A stretch of DNA of 64,000 bases, taken from positions 1 to 64,000 of the forward strand of contig CALVDM010000013.1 of NCBI GenBank assembly GCA_944326335.1, in the 5' to 3' direction. Origin of the DNA: an uncultured Bacteroidales bacterium. GTDB lineage: Bacteria; Bacteroidota; Bacteroidia; Bacteroidales; UBA932. The notes under the pieces are model-generated. The model saw only the letters and a list, made by a program, of their open reading frames with translations. It did not search any database and was not told the DNA's origin. The position numbers were made by a program, and so were the translations under genes. Below, one piece after another: positions 35,907 to 44,454 of the stretch (position 1 is its first letter; every line of letters begins with the position of its first letter).

Positions 35907-35965
35907 AATCATAAAATTCTGAAAATAAAAGAATTTAATAATTTTGATGTGGCAGTTGGCCGTTT
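35907..35965. repeat. 59-bp direct repeat, copy A
   Basis: Identical over 59 bp to 39520-39578, same orientation. It lies 36 bp after the fic stop codon and 56 bp from the stop of the convergent 722-aa lipoprotein gene. Together the copies flank the lipoprotein and AAA ATPase genes. Confidence 0.97.
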
Positions 35966-36021
35966 CAAAATGAATGTTTTGATGCAGCCCTTTACAATTA
36001 TGACACGCCGCCCTTCGGACA

Positions 36022-38190
36022 TTATCTTTCAATATATTCGAACTCGGCCATAAGTTCTCCATCCCTGTACACTTCAAGCGGATATCCCTCCTCGTCGAAC
36101 TTATAGGAAAAAGTCGTGTTTCCGATTGATTTTACCAAATCCCGGCTTATAAGCCCTGGAAATCTGGAAAAAATCGGATACATATAGGTGCTTAAGTTTC
36201 CTGCAAGATTTACAGGATCCAAAACCGACAGATTGAGCGGATTCACATGGTCGTAGTAGGTAACATCATTATCTCCTATACGGACAACATTGCCGTTATT
36301 GTCATATTCTGCGGTCAGATGAAAATTCCCGACTGCGGACGTCCCGCTGAAAATCGTCCTGTCTGACTCATATCGGCAGGACAAGGAGCCTTCGATTCCC
36401 GCAGGGGGTTCTGTCATATGGCAGGCAGTCACACGACCCGAACCGTCAAGAGAAAACGTGCTGATTGCTCCATTCAATTCCTGAATGATTTTATTGTTCC
36501 CGTATCCTACGGTAGCATCCATCAGGTCTTCCGTGTCAGCGAATGCGGTAACCCTATTTTCAGAATCGTAACCGAAGCCGACAATGAAGGGATGACGCAC
36601 CTCCTCGTCCATCTCAATATATCCAGATATTCTGCTGACAAGTTTCTTTACGGATTCTATCTCGAACTCCGTTTCCGGGAAGGCGGGGATGTCGTACGGT
36701 CCCAACTTGACTATAGGACGGACATTGTATTTCCCCGGCTTCAGACCGGTGTGCGTGCCGGCAAAGTCGAAGCCGGTATCTTCAATGAAAGCATACGGCC
36801 TGGCTTCCGACTCCGAGACTTTTGCAGAACCGTCCTGCGTCCAGACTCCTGTCGCGACAGATGTCGGTAACAGAACGTCCCTTGTTGCATTGTAGCCTGC
36901 CGTCACTTCGTCATTCGACTGAACAAGCTGCGTACATTCAAACTCGGGGAAAATGTATTTCTCCGTCTCCCAGAGGTTCAGTTTGGCAACCCCCAGCGGG
37001 CTTATGGTCTTTCCTCCTGTCCGCACCAGCACATCTGCCCGTCCCTGCAGCGCAAGCGAGATTTTCGTGTCCTTGAATGTGTTGTAGAAATTCCCTCCGG
37101 TGATATCCATGTTGAATTCTCCGCCGACCTCTATGCCCAGTGAAGGCCGCAAGGTTATGGACTGCGAATCCATTCCGCAGAGGTGCAGTCCCGGGCCCAG
37201 CATCATTCCGACATAGGCTTTCCCGGAAATGTTGAAGTCAACCCCTTCGAAGTCTGTCTTCGGGGCGTTCCTCCCGTCCACGTCCCTGATGTCATGCAGC
37301 CATGTATCATTCACGTTTTCAATCGACACAAGGATATGCCTGCTTATTTTGACGCCGGTCGTGAAGCCGGCCGTTCCTTCCACCGTTACAACCGGCTGGA
37401 ATTTCAGTACCGGTTCGAGAACTATCAGAGCCGGATGCAGGAATCTGCCTGCAAGTGTTATCGCCTTGATGTCAAAATCATGGTATCCTGAAACATTGCA
37501 GCCGAAACTGAAAGCGGTTTCATATTTGAGGTTCATCTCCGCCTTGAAATAAGGCTCCTTCACTTTCAATCCCTGGTTTATGTCCAGATGCACCCTGAGC
37601 CCCGTTGAAACATCTCCTGAAATGCTGTATTCGGCCTTGCCTGTTTCCCCGAAACTGTTTTCGATATGTCCCGACACATACATATACCCTCCTTCACTGT
37701 ACGCGCTGAGTCCGCTCGACCCTTCGTCACTTTCCATTTCCATTTCGAATGAACCGCTTACCCGGAACATGTCGAAGGACTCGGATATAGTCGTGCGTTC
37801 TGTAATGGCCTTGACAAGGCCTTCTTCTTCTGTCACCTCGACGACTCTCCCGAGAAAACCGTGGGGAAACCTTTCGCTCGGGGTGAGAGCATAGACAATC
37901 GCTCCCGGAACCAACAATGCAGGAAGCATGACTTTGGTCTGTGCTTTCGACACGCTCCCGGTACCTTCCTCTGTCGGATGGAACCAAATCGCGTCATCTT
38001 CTACCGACACTATATAGTCGCTGAATTCATCGAGATTGACAGACCCTTCTGCCGGGACTATTTCAACCGTCTGTTCCCCTTCATCCCCGCCTTCTCCTCC
38101 TGCTTCCACGGACACGTCTGTCTTGCTGCATCCTGAAACAGCCAATATGGCGGCTCCTATGACCGAAATGATTGTCAATAGCTTTTTCAT
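36022..38190 (-). CDS. Large lipoprotein, unknown function, DUF4595-like C-terminal repeats
   Basis: A 722-aa predicted lipoprotein (lipobox VSGC, Cys21, followed by an acidic Gly/Glu-rich linker). Start 38190 gives the signal peptide; the longer frame would overlap the upstream gene. Residues 40-500 are beta-rich with no recognised domain. Residues 520-722 contain YD-like strands (FGYDSENRVTAF, CRYESDRTIF, AEYDNNGNVV, FSYKFDEEGYPLEVY), the pattern of the DUF4595 porin-like domain of Bacteroidales lipoproteins. It is 20 bp downstream of the AAA ATPase gene and probably co-transcribed. Both genes lie between the 59-bp direct repeats. Confidence 0.75.
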   Translation of the reverse strand: MKKLLTIISVIGAAILAVSGCSKTDVSVEAGGEGGDEGEQTVEIVPAEGSVNLDEFSDYIVSVEDDAIWFHPTEEGTGSVSKAQTKVMLPALLVPGAIVYALTPSERFPHGFLGRVVEVTEEEGLVKAITERTTISESFDMFRVSGSFEMEMESDEGSSGLSAYSEGGYMYVSGHIENSFGETGKAEYSISGDVSTGLRVHLDINQGLKVKEPYFKAEMNLKYETAFSFGCNVSGYHDFDIKAITLAGRFLHPALIVLEPVLKFQPVVTVEGTAGFTTGVKISRHILVSIENVNDTWLHDIRDVDGRNAPKTDFEGVDFNISGKAYVGMMLGPGLHLCGMDSQSITLRPSLGIEVGGEFNMDITGGNFYNTFKDTKISLALQGRADVLVRTGGKTISPLGVAKLNLWETEKYIFPEFECTQLVQSNDEVTAGYNATRDVLLPTSVATGVWTQDGSAKVSESEARPYAFIEDTGFDFAGTHTGLKPGKYNVRPIVKLGPYDIPAFPETEFEIESVKKLVSRISGYIEMDEEVRHPFIVGFGYDSENRVTAFADTEDLMDATVGYGNNKIIQELNGAISTFSLDGSGRVTACHMTEPPAGIEGSLSCRYESDRTIFSGTSAVGNFHLTAEYDNNGNVVRIGDNDVTYYDHVNPLNLSVLDPVNLAGNLSTYMYPIFSRFPGLISRDLVKSIGNTTFSYKFDEEGYPLEVYRDGELMAEFEYIER

Positions 38191-38210
38191 AACGAATATT
38201 TTGTTGTAAA

Positions 38211-39491
38211 TCATATTTTCAGACATCCTACAGGAACAACAAGGACATCGTCCTGGGGCCGACGGTATGCGTAGTCACCGACGCCTGTAAGAACCATGAG
38301 GAATGACGGTGGATTCATTTTGGTCGTGTCGATTTTCTTCGCAAGTGTTGTCAAGGTAGCCGCACCGGCTTCAATCTGATCATGACCGCCTATCTTTATT
38401 TCTATCAGCCCGTACTTGCCGTTGCGCAGATGAATTACGGCATCGCACTCCAGGCTGTTCTTGTCCCTGTAGTGATATACGCTTCCCTTGAGTGCATCGG
38501 CGTAGACTCTGAGATCACGGATACAAAGCGTTTCGAATATGAATCCGAAAGTTTTCATGTCATTTATAAGATTATTCGGGCCGAGCCCCAATGCTGCTGC
38601 AGCAATGGACGGGTCTGTAAAATATCTTGTGTCGGAAGTACGGATGGCAGTCTTGCTCCTAAGGTTCGGATTCCATGCCGCAATGTCTTCTATGACAAAT
38701 ATTTTCTTCAGGGCATTGATATATGAATAGACAGTGTTTTCATTGATTGCAGCTTCGCCGGATGCGGTAATGTCTGCCAGAATAGTCCCGGCCGTTGCCT
38801 GACTTCCCTGATTCCGGGCGTATGATCTCATCAGACGTCTGGCGACACTTTCATCTCTGCTCACATTGTCGGCACGAGAGATGTCAAATCTGACGACAGC
38901 TTCGAAATACTCTTCTGCCTGAGTCAACGCGGCCTCCGGCCTTTTGGACAACACCGCTCTCGGCCATCCGCCTCTGCAGGCAAGAAACGCCAGTTTATCC
39001 AAGTCTATGTCGTTTTTCCCGTCCACGACTGCATCGGATCTGAACAGTGCACCCAAACTCACGTCGCCTGAAGACTCTCCCGATTCCCAAAGGCTCATTG
39101 TCCTGAGTCTCAGCCATGCCATGCGTCCGGTACCTGTATGATATATTTGAGAGGTGTCAGGCTGCACTGCGGAGCCTGTCAATATGAACTGTCCTTCTTC
39201 ATCACGTTTGTCCACTTCATTTCTGATGGCATCCCAAAATTGCGGAGCCAGCTGCCACTCGTCTATGAGCCGAGGTGTCTTTCCCTGGAGCAGTCTGGTG
39301 ATATTGGTTTGTGCCAAAGCCAGATTCTGGTCTTTTGTATTGGGGTCGGACATGGACAATACGCTCCCGGCATGCTGTATGGCAAGTGTGGTCTTGCCGC
39401 AGTATTTCGGGCCTTCTATCAGCACGGCACCCATAGCCTGAAGCTTGTCTTCCAATATTTGATCGGCAATCCGCAGTTTGTATTCTTTCAT
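38211..39491 (-). CDS. AAA family ATPase with DUF4143 domain
   Basis: A 426-aa ATPase. Walker A is GPKYCGKTT (27-35), Walker B LIDEWQ (75-80), and the sensor strand is FILTGSA. The C-terminal half is DUF4143: NENTVYSYINALKKIFVIEDIAAW, RYFTDPSIAAAALG, FGFIFETLCIRDLRVYA and the nuclease-like HYRDKNSLECDAVI...YGLIEIKIG, a PD-(D/E)xK-like arrangement. Such proteins are frequent, often multicopy accessory genes in Bacteroidetes and their role is unknown. The upstream region contains repeat copy B and a 23-bp tandem duplication. Confidence 0.88.
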   Translation of the reverse strand: MKEYKLRIADQILEDKLQAMGAVLIEGPKYCGKTTLAIQHAGSVLSMSDPNTKDQNLALAQTNITRLLQGKTPRLIDEWQLAPQFWDAIRNEVDKRDEEGQFILTGSAVQPDTSQIYHTGTGRMAWLRLRTMSLWESGESSGDVSLGALFRSDAVVDGKNDIDLDKLAFLACRGGWPRAVLSKRPEAALTQAEEYFEAVVRFDISRADNVSRDESVARRLMRSYARNQGSQATAGTILADITASGEAAINENTVYSYINALKKIFVIEDIAAWNPNLRSKTAIRTSDTRYFTDPSIAAAALGLGPNNLINDMKTFGFIFETLCIRDLRVYADALKGSVYHYRDKNSLECDAVIHLRNGKYGLIEIKIGGHDQIEAGAATLTTLAKKIDTTKMNPPSFLMVLTGVGDYAYRRPQDDVLVVPVGCLKI

Positions 39492-39519
39492 TTACATGCT
39501 TTTTTATGCATGCAATTAT

Positions 39520-39578
39520 AATCATAAAATTCTGAAAATAAAAGAATTTAATAATTTTGATGTGGCAGTTGGCCGTTT
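39520..39578. repeat. 59-bp direct repeat, copy B
   Basis: Perfect match to 35907-35965. It lies 29-87 bp upstream of the AAA ATPase start codon (minus strand), where a promoter would be. Confidence 0.97.
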
Positions 39579-39602
39579 TTTGATGTGGCAGTTGGCCGTT
39601 TT
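39558..39602. repeat. 23-bp tandem duplication at the outer edge of repeat copy B
   Basis: TGATGTGGCAGTTGGCCGTT with its T-tail occurs at 39558 and again at 39581 (period 23). The second unit runs into the stop codon (TTA, 39601-39603) of the permease gene on the minus strand. Copy A has a single unit. Confidence 0.9.
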
Positions 39603-40755
39603 AAAAACCGTTCCCGCACTTCCCGGCATCAACGATATACGACAGGCACGAGAGCAGGTAGTAGACGATGACCTGTATGGTCAGGGCGACAAGCTGGGGT
39701 GCGGCCATCGCAAGGCCGGCTCCGGCTGTATTCATGTTTATGAACGCCTTTACGGCGAACGTGGACGGGAACAGCCATGAGAATGCTTTCCAGAATCCCG
39801 GGAAGCTGCTTTCCGGCCATGAGAATCCGGTCAGGAAGAGACATATCGGAGACATGAAGAGGAAGAGCACGAACACGGTTTCCCTGTGGCGGATGAACGA
39901 ACTGAATGTCATGCTGAAGACCACGCAGGCGGAGACGTAGAACAGAAGCAGTACGAAAATGTCCTGGAAGCTGCTGTTCCGAGGCATCCCGAACATCGCA
40001 GGCGTCAGGATTGCGATATACACACCTATGGCCATGTAGATAAGCCAGTACGCGGCTCCTCTGCCTGCGACGGTCCTGGAAATGCCGCGGCCTTTCATCT
40101 GGACCGGCATTATCGAGAAACTGCGGTTCTCCTCGCGCATAGTCCCTGTGAGCATTGACATCCCGTAGAACATGGTCTGCTGGATGACAAGGAGCAGGAC
40201 CGCGGAAAGGAAGAATACATTGTAGGCGAAAGTCCTGTTGTAGGGCAGATTCGCCTCGTACTTCACAGGCTGGGCGGGCCGGGAGCCGTGCATCTTGTCG
40301 AGCATCACCATGTTCACGGCCATTGTCAGGTTCTTGTAGTAGAGGAAGCTGCTCATGTCCGCGTATGTGGACACGCAAGCCTGTTCCCCGGCAGCCAGTT
40401 TCGCTTCGAAGTCCGACGGAATCAGCACCGCACCTTTCACCTTCCTCTGCTGCATGAGCCGTCTGGCCTCTGGCAAGTCTGCGCACGAGTAGGCTATGTG
40501 CAGTTCCCTGGTAGCATCGAGCTTGCGCGTGAATTCCCTGCTGCCGGAGCTTCCGCAGCAGTCCACCATGGCCACAGGCATGTCGTCCACGCAACTGTTG
40601 CCGTAAATCAGTCCGTACAGCACCGGATACGCCAGCCCGGCCAGGAAAAATATTACCAGCACTCCGCTGTCGCTGAATATGTGTTTCAGCTCCCTGGTGA
40701 AAATCCGGTACCAGTCAGAGAGCCATTGTCGGGTGTATGATATTGTCCGTTTCAT
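39601..40755 (-). CDS. ABC-2 type transporter permease (second of two)
   Basis: A 384-aa inner-membrane protein of the YhhJ/YbhR type. One membrane helix near residues 32-52 (VLVIFFLAGLAYPVLYGLIY), a large periplasmic part (about 55-185) and five more hydrophobic segments to the C-terminus. It is the last gene of the tolC-hlyD-permease-permease operon, 25 bp after the first permease. No ATP-binding subunit gene is found in the operon or elsewhere in the window. Its stop codon coincides with the end of the 23-bp duplication. Confidence 0.88.
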   Translation of the reverse strand: MKRTISYTRQWLSDWYRIFTRELKHIFSDSGVLVIFFLAGLAYPVLYGLIYGNSCVDDMPVAMVDCCGSSGSREFTRKLDATRELHIAYSCADLPEARRLMQQRKVKGAVLIPSDFEAKLAAGEQACVSTYADMSSFLYYKNLTMAVNMVMLDKMHGSRPAQPVKYEANLPYNRTFAYNVFFLSAVLLLVIQQTMFYGMSMLTGTMREENRSFSIMPVQMKGRGISRTVAGRGAAYWLIYMAIGVYIAILTPAMFGMPRNSSFQDIFVLLLFYVSACVVFSMTFSSFIRHRETVFVLFLFMSPICLFLTGFSWPESSFPGFWKAFSWLFPSTFAVKAFINMNTAGAGLAMAAPQLVALTIQVIVYYLLSCLSYIVDAGKCGNGF

Positions 40756-40780
40756 TTGAAATTCCTTTTTGCCATTCCCT

Positions 40781-41974
40781 TCAGTTCCTCGGATAATTCA
40801 GCAGGACATACGCCTTCTGCAGCCTCCGGTAGACGAGGGGCGGCAGTGCCATGAACAGGAGCAGGGATACTGCCTGACCATACCAGCCTGCGAATCCGCT
40901 CGCGAAAATCGCTTCCTGGACGAACAGCAGATAGTAATGTCTGAGCGGGAACAGGGCGGCGAACCCCTGCACTGCGCCAGGCATGGCTTCCACAGGGAAG
41001 GTGAATCCTGCGAGAGAGAATCCGAGCACGCAGTAGAGGGCGGAAATGCTTATCGCAAGCCTCAGCACGGGCAGGGTGCCGATGATGAATATCGCCACCG
41101 ACTCGCAGGCAAGAACCAGCAGGAATGTCCCGAGCATCATGTTCCAGACAGACCCGGCCATGGGGAAGCCTGCCCAGCCGTACAGGACGAGATTGCACAC
41201 TGCGCCTATGGCAGTGAACAGGACCGTGTACGGGATGAGTTTCCCGAGCAGGGCAGCTGACATGGAGCCGCCCGTCTTTTCGAGCAGGTGCTTCGATGTC
41301 CCGTACTTCAGTTCCGAGCCGAGGGCGTAGACTGTCACAAGTATTATTATGGCTTCAAGAATCCCCGGGACAAGGACATTCGTGAGATATACCCCGTAAT
41401 CCGTGGTGACATTCCCTATCTGGTGCGCATCAATTACTATGGGCTGTATTTTCCCCATTATCTCCTCGTCGCTCATTCCCATGGCCCTGAATATTTCCCT
41501 CTGCACGGCCCCGGAAGTCAGGTTCACCATTGAAAGGATATTCTTGTACGCAAGCGCGCCGCCCACGAAATACAGCGAGTTCACATAGAATGTCAGGGTC
41601 GGCTGCCTCCCGGAAAGGACATCGTCATAGAACCCTTCCGGAATCACTATGAAGGCATTTATCCTGCCGGTCTGCATGGCCTCCCTGGCTTCCGTATAGG
41701 ATGCGAACCCGACTGTCCTGCCGAGTTCCGTCGCATCCGTCTGCCTTATGAAATTCCGTGACATGGACGAGTTGTCCAGGTCTACAATCCCTGTCGCAAG
41801 GTCTTTCGGGAATCCGTCCCGCAGCAGCGTAAGGAAGAATATGCAGCAGAAAGCCATGACACCGGCAGAGGCTATCAGATACACCGGCCTCTGGCGCATC
41901 AGCCTCAGTTCCCTGAGGGTCGCTGCCTTTATTTTATGCAGGAAGTCCATGGCCTTTCCGTCAGTCTTGTCCAT
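40781..41974 (-). CDS. ABC-2 type transporter permease (first of two)
   Basis: A 397-aa inner-membrane protein with the same layout as its neighbour: N-terminal helix (about 32-50), periplasmic domain (VDLDNSSMSRNFIRQTDAT, then IVIPEGFYDDVLSG), and five further helices near the C-terminus. It overlaps the hlyD stop by 14 bp if started at 41974; an internal ATG at 41950 would avoid this. Together the two permeases would form the inner-membrane channel of a TolC-dependent exporter. Confidence 0.88.
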   Translation of the reverse strand: MDKTDGKAMDFLHKIKAATLRELRLMRQRPVYLIASAGVMAFCCIFFLTLLRDGFPKDLATGIVDLDNSSMSRNFIRQTDATELGRTVGFASYTEAREAMQTGRINAFIVIPEGFYDDVLSGRQPTLTFYVNSLYFVGGALAYKNILSMVNLTSGAVQREIFRAMGMSDEEIMGKIQPIVIDAHQIGNVTTDYGVYLTNVLVPGILEAIIILVTVYALGSELKYGTSKHLLEKTGGSMSAALLGKLIPYTVLFTAIGAVCNLVLYGWAGFPMAGSVWNMMLGTFLLVLACESVAIFIIGTLPVLRLAISISALYCVLGFSLAGFTFPVEAMPGAVQGFAALFPLRHYYLLFVQEAIFASGFAGWYGQAVSLLLFMALPPLVYRRLQKAYVLLNYPRN

Positions 41975-42962
41975 GTCCGGTGACTATGGCTGTCATCCCT
42001 GGAAGCAGGCCCGGTATCGGCCTGTCCGGGACACTCCTTACCTCGAATGTCCGGGCATCGAAACTGCCTGTGTCGAGGGTAGCCCTCCATGTGGCGTAAG
42101 ACTCGAGGACGCATATATAGTTCACGGTGGTCCGGTATTCGGCATCTCCGAGGGCCGGAATCCTTACCGTGAGCCTGTCCCCTGTCCTCAGCCCGTGGAG
42201 CATGTCTTCCCTGATGTTGAACGTGAACCATGCGTCGTCGAGGTCTGTTACCGCCATTATCGGGGCTCCCTGGCCTGTCAGTTCCCCCGGTTTCGGGAAT
42301 TTCGCAGATATCATCCCGTCTGCAGGGGCAGTCAGATACAGTTCTCCGAGATACGACTCCACTTCGGAAAGTGCGGCCGAAGCCTGGTCCACAAGAGCGA
42401 GGGCTGTCTCCCTGTCTTCCTTCCTCGCCCCGTTCACCGCCATCTCGTACTGTGACTTTGCTGCGGCCGATGTCGCCTTTGCCGCCTTGTACTGCGCAAG
42501 GACTTCATCGTATTTCTGGGTGCTCACCACTTTCTGCTCATACAGGCGGCTGGTCCTGTCGAAGGACTTTTTCATGACTTCCTCTCCTGCAAGAGCCTTC
42601 TGCCAGAGTTCGTATGCTGCGGCAATCTGTTCCTGCCGCGCACCTTTAAGTGCCTTGTCCTTCTGGGCTTCCGCTGCCGACTTTACGGCAAGGGCCTGTG
42701 CCAGCTTCGCCCTGACTTCCGGGCTGTCTATCTCCACGAGGGTATCTCCCTTGTGCACATAATCTCCTTCGTCGGCAAAAAACTGCACGATCCTTCCGGG
42801 CACCTTGCCGGAGACCCTGTATTCCGTGGCCTCGGCCTGTCCCTGGATTACCGGCGGTTCCGGCCTTGACACAATGTAGCCTGCGACAGCCACAACCACC
42901 ACTATGGCTATCAGCGCAATTATTCCTGTCAGGAGATTGTAGCTTTTCCTCATCTTTTCCAT
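41961..42962 (-). CDS. HlyD-family membrane fusion protein
   Basis: A 333-aa periplasmic adaptor. The start at 42962 (MEKMRKS) follows the tolC stop after a single base; the frame extends further but into tolC. N-terminal anchor helix (about 9-30), biotinyl-lipoyl half (VSGKVPGRIVQFFADEGDYV, DTLVEIDSPEV), an alpha-helical hairpin rich in Ala/Lys (about 70-190), the second lipoyl half (LTAPADGMISAKFPKPGELT) and a beta-barrel domain. It links the two permeases to the outer-membrane channel. Resembles YbhG/EmrA-type adaptors. Confidence 0.92.
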   Translation of the reverse strand: MEKMRKSYNLLTGIIALIAIVVVVAVAGYIVSRPEPPVIQGQAEATEYRVSGKVPGRIVQFFADEGDYVHKGDTLVEIDSPEVRAKLAQALAVKSAAEAQKDKALKGARQEQIAAAYELWQKALAGEEVMKKSFDRTSRLYEQKVVSTQKYDEVLAQYKAAKATSAAAKSQYEMAVNGARKEDRETALALVDQASAALSEVESYLGELYLTAPADGMISAKFPKPGELTGQGAPIMAVTDLDDAWFTFNIREDMLHGLRTGDRLTVRIPALGDAEYRTTVNYICVLESYATWRATLDTGSFDARTFEVRSVPDRPIPGLLPGMTAIVTGHGQD

Positions 42963-42963
42963 T

Positions 42964-44328
42964 TTACCGATTTTTAAACATGTTTTCACCAGACATCTCC
43001 GCCATGCCGAGCTCCCCGGTCACGACCTGAAGTTCCACGCCTGCATCTATATATTCCGAGTTTGCCTGCATCCAGGCAGTCTGTGCCGCAAGCACCGTGT
43101 TTGCCGGAATCATCCCTTCCGTATATCCTATCGTGGCCGTCCGCAGATTCTCCTCCGCGCTTGCGAGATTGCTTTCCGCCATGCCCAGCTTCTCTATGGC
43201 CTCGTCCTGCCGCTGCCTCAGCTGAGCCACCTGGAGAGTGATTTTTTCCTTGGCTTCTTCCAAACGGTATCCGGTCAGCACGGCTTCAGCCTTGGCCTTG
43301 CGGACTTTCTGCATTGTTTCGCAGCCGTGGATTATGGGGATGTTTACCGCCACTCCCACATTGAACATACCTCCGAAATTGTTCCTGAAGCTGTGGTACA
43401 GATTGGGGTTGGTCACAAGGTAGCTGGCTGTGAACGCTATCTGCGGCATCATGTCTGCCCGGGCGATTGCCACCTTCCTGCCGTATATCTGTCCGGCGGT
43501 TTCGAGACTCCGTATTTCCGGTCTTGCCGCAAAAATCTCGTCGAAACTTTTCTCCTCCGACGGTCCCGGCAGAATGAATGCCGAAGGATTCTCGTCGGCA
43601 AGCTCTATGTCGCTTCCGAGGTCCATCCCGCAAATCTGGCATAACAGCATCTTGCTGAGCACGAGTCCGTTCGTGGCTTTTGTCAGAAGCATGTCCGCTT
43701 CGTTGGCCTTCACCTTTACGGCAAGCAGGTCCGCCTTTGTGGCCATGCCTTCCGCTTCCATTATCTCCGTGTCGTGGAGCATCTGGTGGAGGAGGTCTGC
43801 ATAGTCTCCGGCCAGCCGTTTCTTGCCGGAGATGGAGACGGTCTGCCAGTATGCTTTGTCCACCTGCGATATGACCTCGTTGCGCCCTGCCTCGTAACGT
43901 GTTCCGGCCAGGTCTTCGGCAAGCTGCGCCATCTTGTTGGATTCAATGATTTTCCCTCCTGTGAAGATGGGCTGTTTGAGGCTTACGGTGCCAATCATCA
44001 CGTTCTGTATGTCCAGCTCGAACGCGTCATTGATTGCATTCCCGATTTCGTCGAGCCTTGCCAAAGCGTCTGAAATCTCCTTCGGGAGCAGGTTGAAGTT
44101 GCGGCTGTTGTACATGTACGCTCCGCTTGCCGAAATGTCCGGAAAGTAATTCGCCAGGGCTATCTTCCTGTCGTATCCGGCTATGGCGATTTCCTGCCGG
44201 GCGATTTTCAGCCCGCTGTTGTTGGCTGTCGCCGAATCCCTGCATTGCTGCAGGGTGAGGATTTCGGCTCCTGCCGTCCATGGCGATATTGTCAGCAGTA
44301 TCGCCGGGATGATTCGTCTGATATTCAT
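42964..44328 (-). CDS. TolC-family outer-membrane efflux channel
   Basis: A 454-aa protein with a signal peptide (1-21, ending AGA). Two repeated halves with long coiled helices: LTLQQCRDSATANNSGLKIA at the N-terminus, LKQPIFTGGKI, then the second-half strands FTASYLVTNPNLYH and VGVAVNIPIIHG. The start at 44328 gives the signal peptide. First gene of the four-gene efflux operon, divergent from the AraC regulator gene with about 126 bp between starts. Confidence 0.92.
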   Translation of the reverse strand: MNIRRIIPAILLTISPWTAGAEILTLQQCRDSATANNSGLKIARQEIAIAGYDRKIALANYFPDISASGAYMYNSRNFNLLPKEISDALARLDEIGNAINDAFELDIQNVMIGTVSLKQPIFTGGKIIESNKMAQLAEDLAGTRYEAGRNEVISQVDKAYWQTVSISGKKRLAGDYADLLHQMLHDTEIMEAEGMATKADLLAVKVKANEADMLLTKATNGLVLSKMLLCQICGMDLGSDIELADENPSAFILPGPSEEKSFDEIFAARPEIRSLETAGQIYGRKVAIARADMMPQIAFTASYLVTNPNLYHSFRNNFGGMFNVGVAVNIPIIHGCETMQKVRKAKAEAVLTGYRLEEAKEKITLQVAQLRQRQDEAIEKLGMAESNLASAEENLRTATIGYTEGMIPANTVLAAQTAWMQANSEYIDAGVELQVVTGELGMAEMSGENMFKNR

Positions 44329-44414
44329 GTCTTCTTGTCCTTTATCCAAGGTCGGCGGTGTCCTGCAAATCGGCTGCCCGGAAATCATGGATTATATGCC
44401 GGAAGTCCTCAAAA

Positions 44415-44446
44415 ATTGTCAAAAGGTAGAATTTTTGCTATTTTTG
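44415..44446 (+). promoter_or_regulatory. Promoter of the araC-type regulator gene
   Basis: ATTG at 44415-44418, a 20-nt spacer and TATTTTTG at 44439-44446 (full -7 match). The ATG at 44455 is only 8 bp further, so the mRNA would be leaderless or nearly so. Confidence 0.5.
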
Positions 44447-44454
44447 CGGAAAAT

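Noticed and set aside
39478..39780. Small open frame across repeat copy B and the permease end
   Set aside because: No start context; it overlaps a confirmed permease gene in antisense and reads through the repeat by chance.
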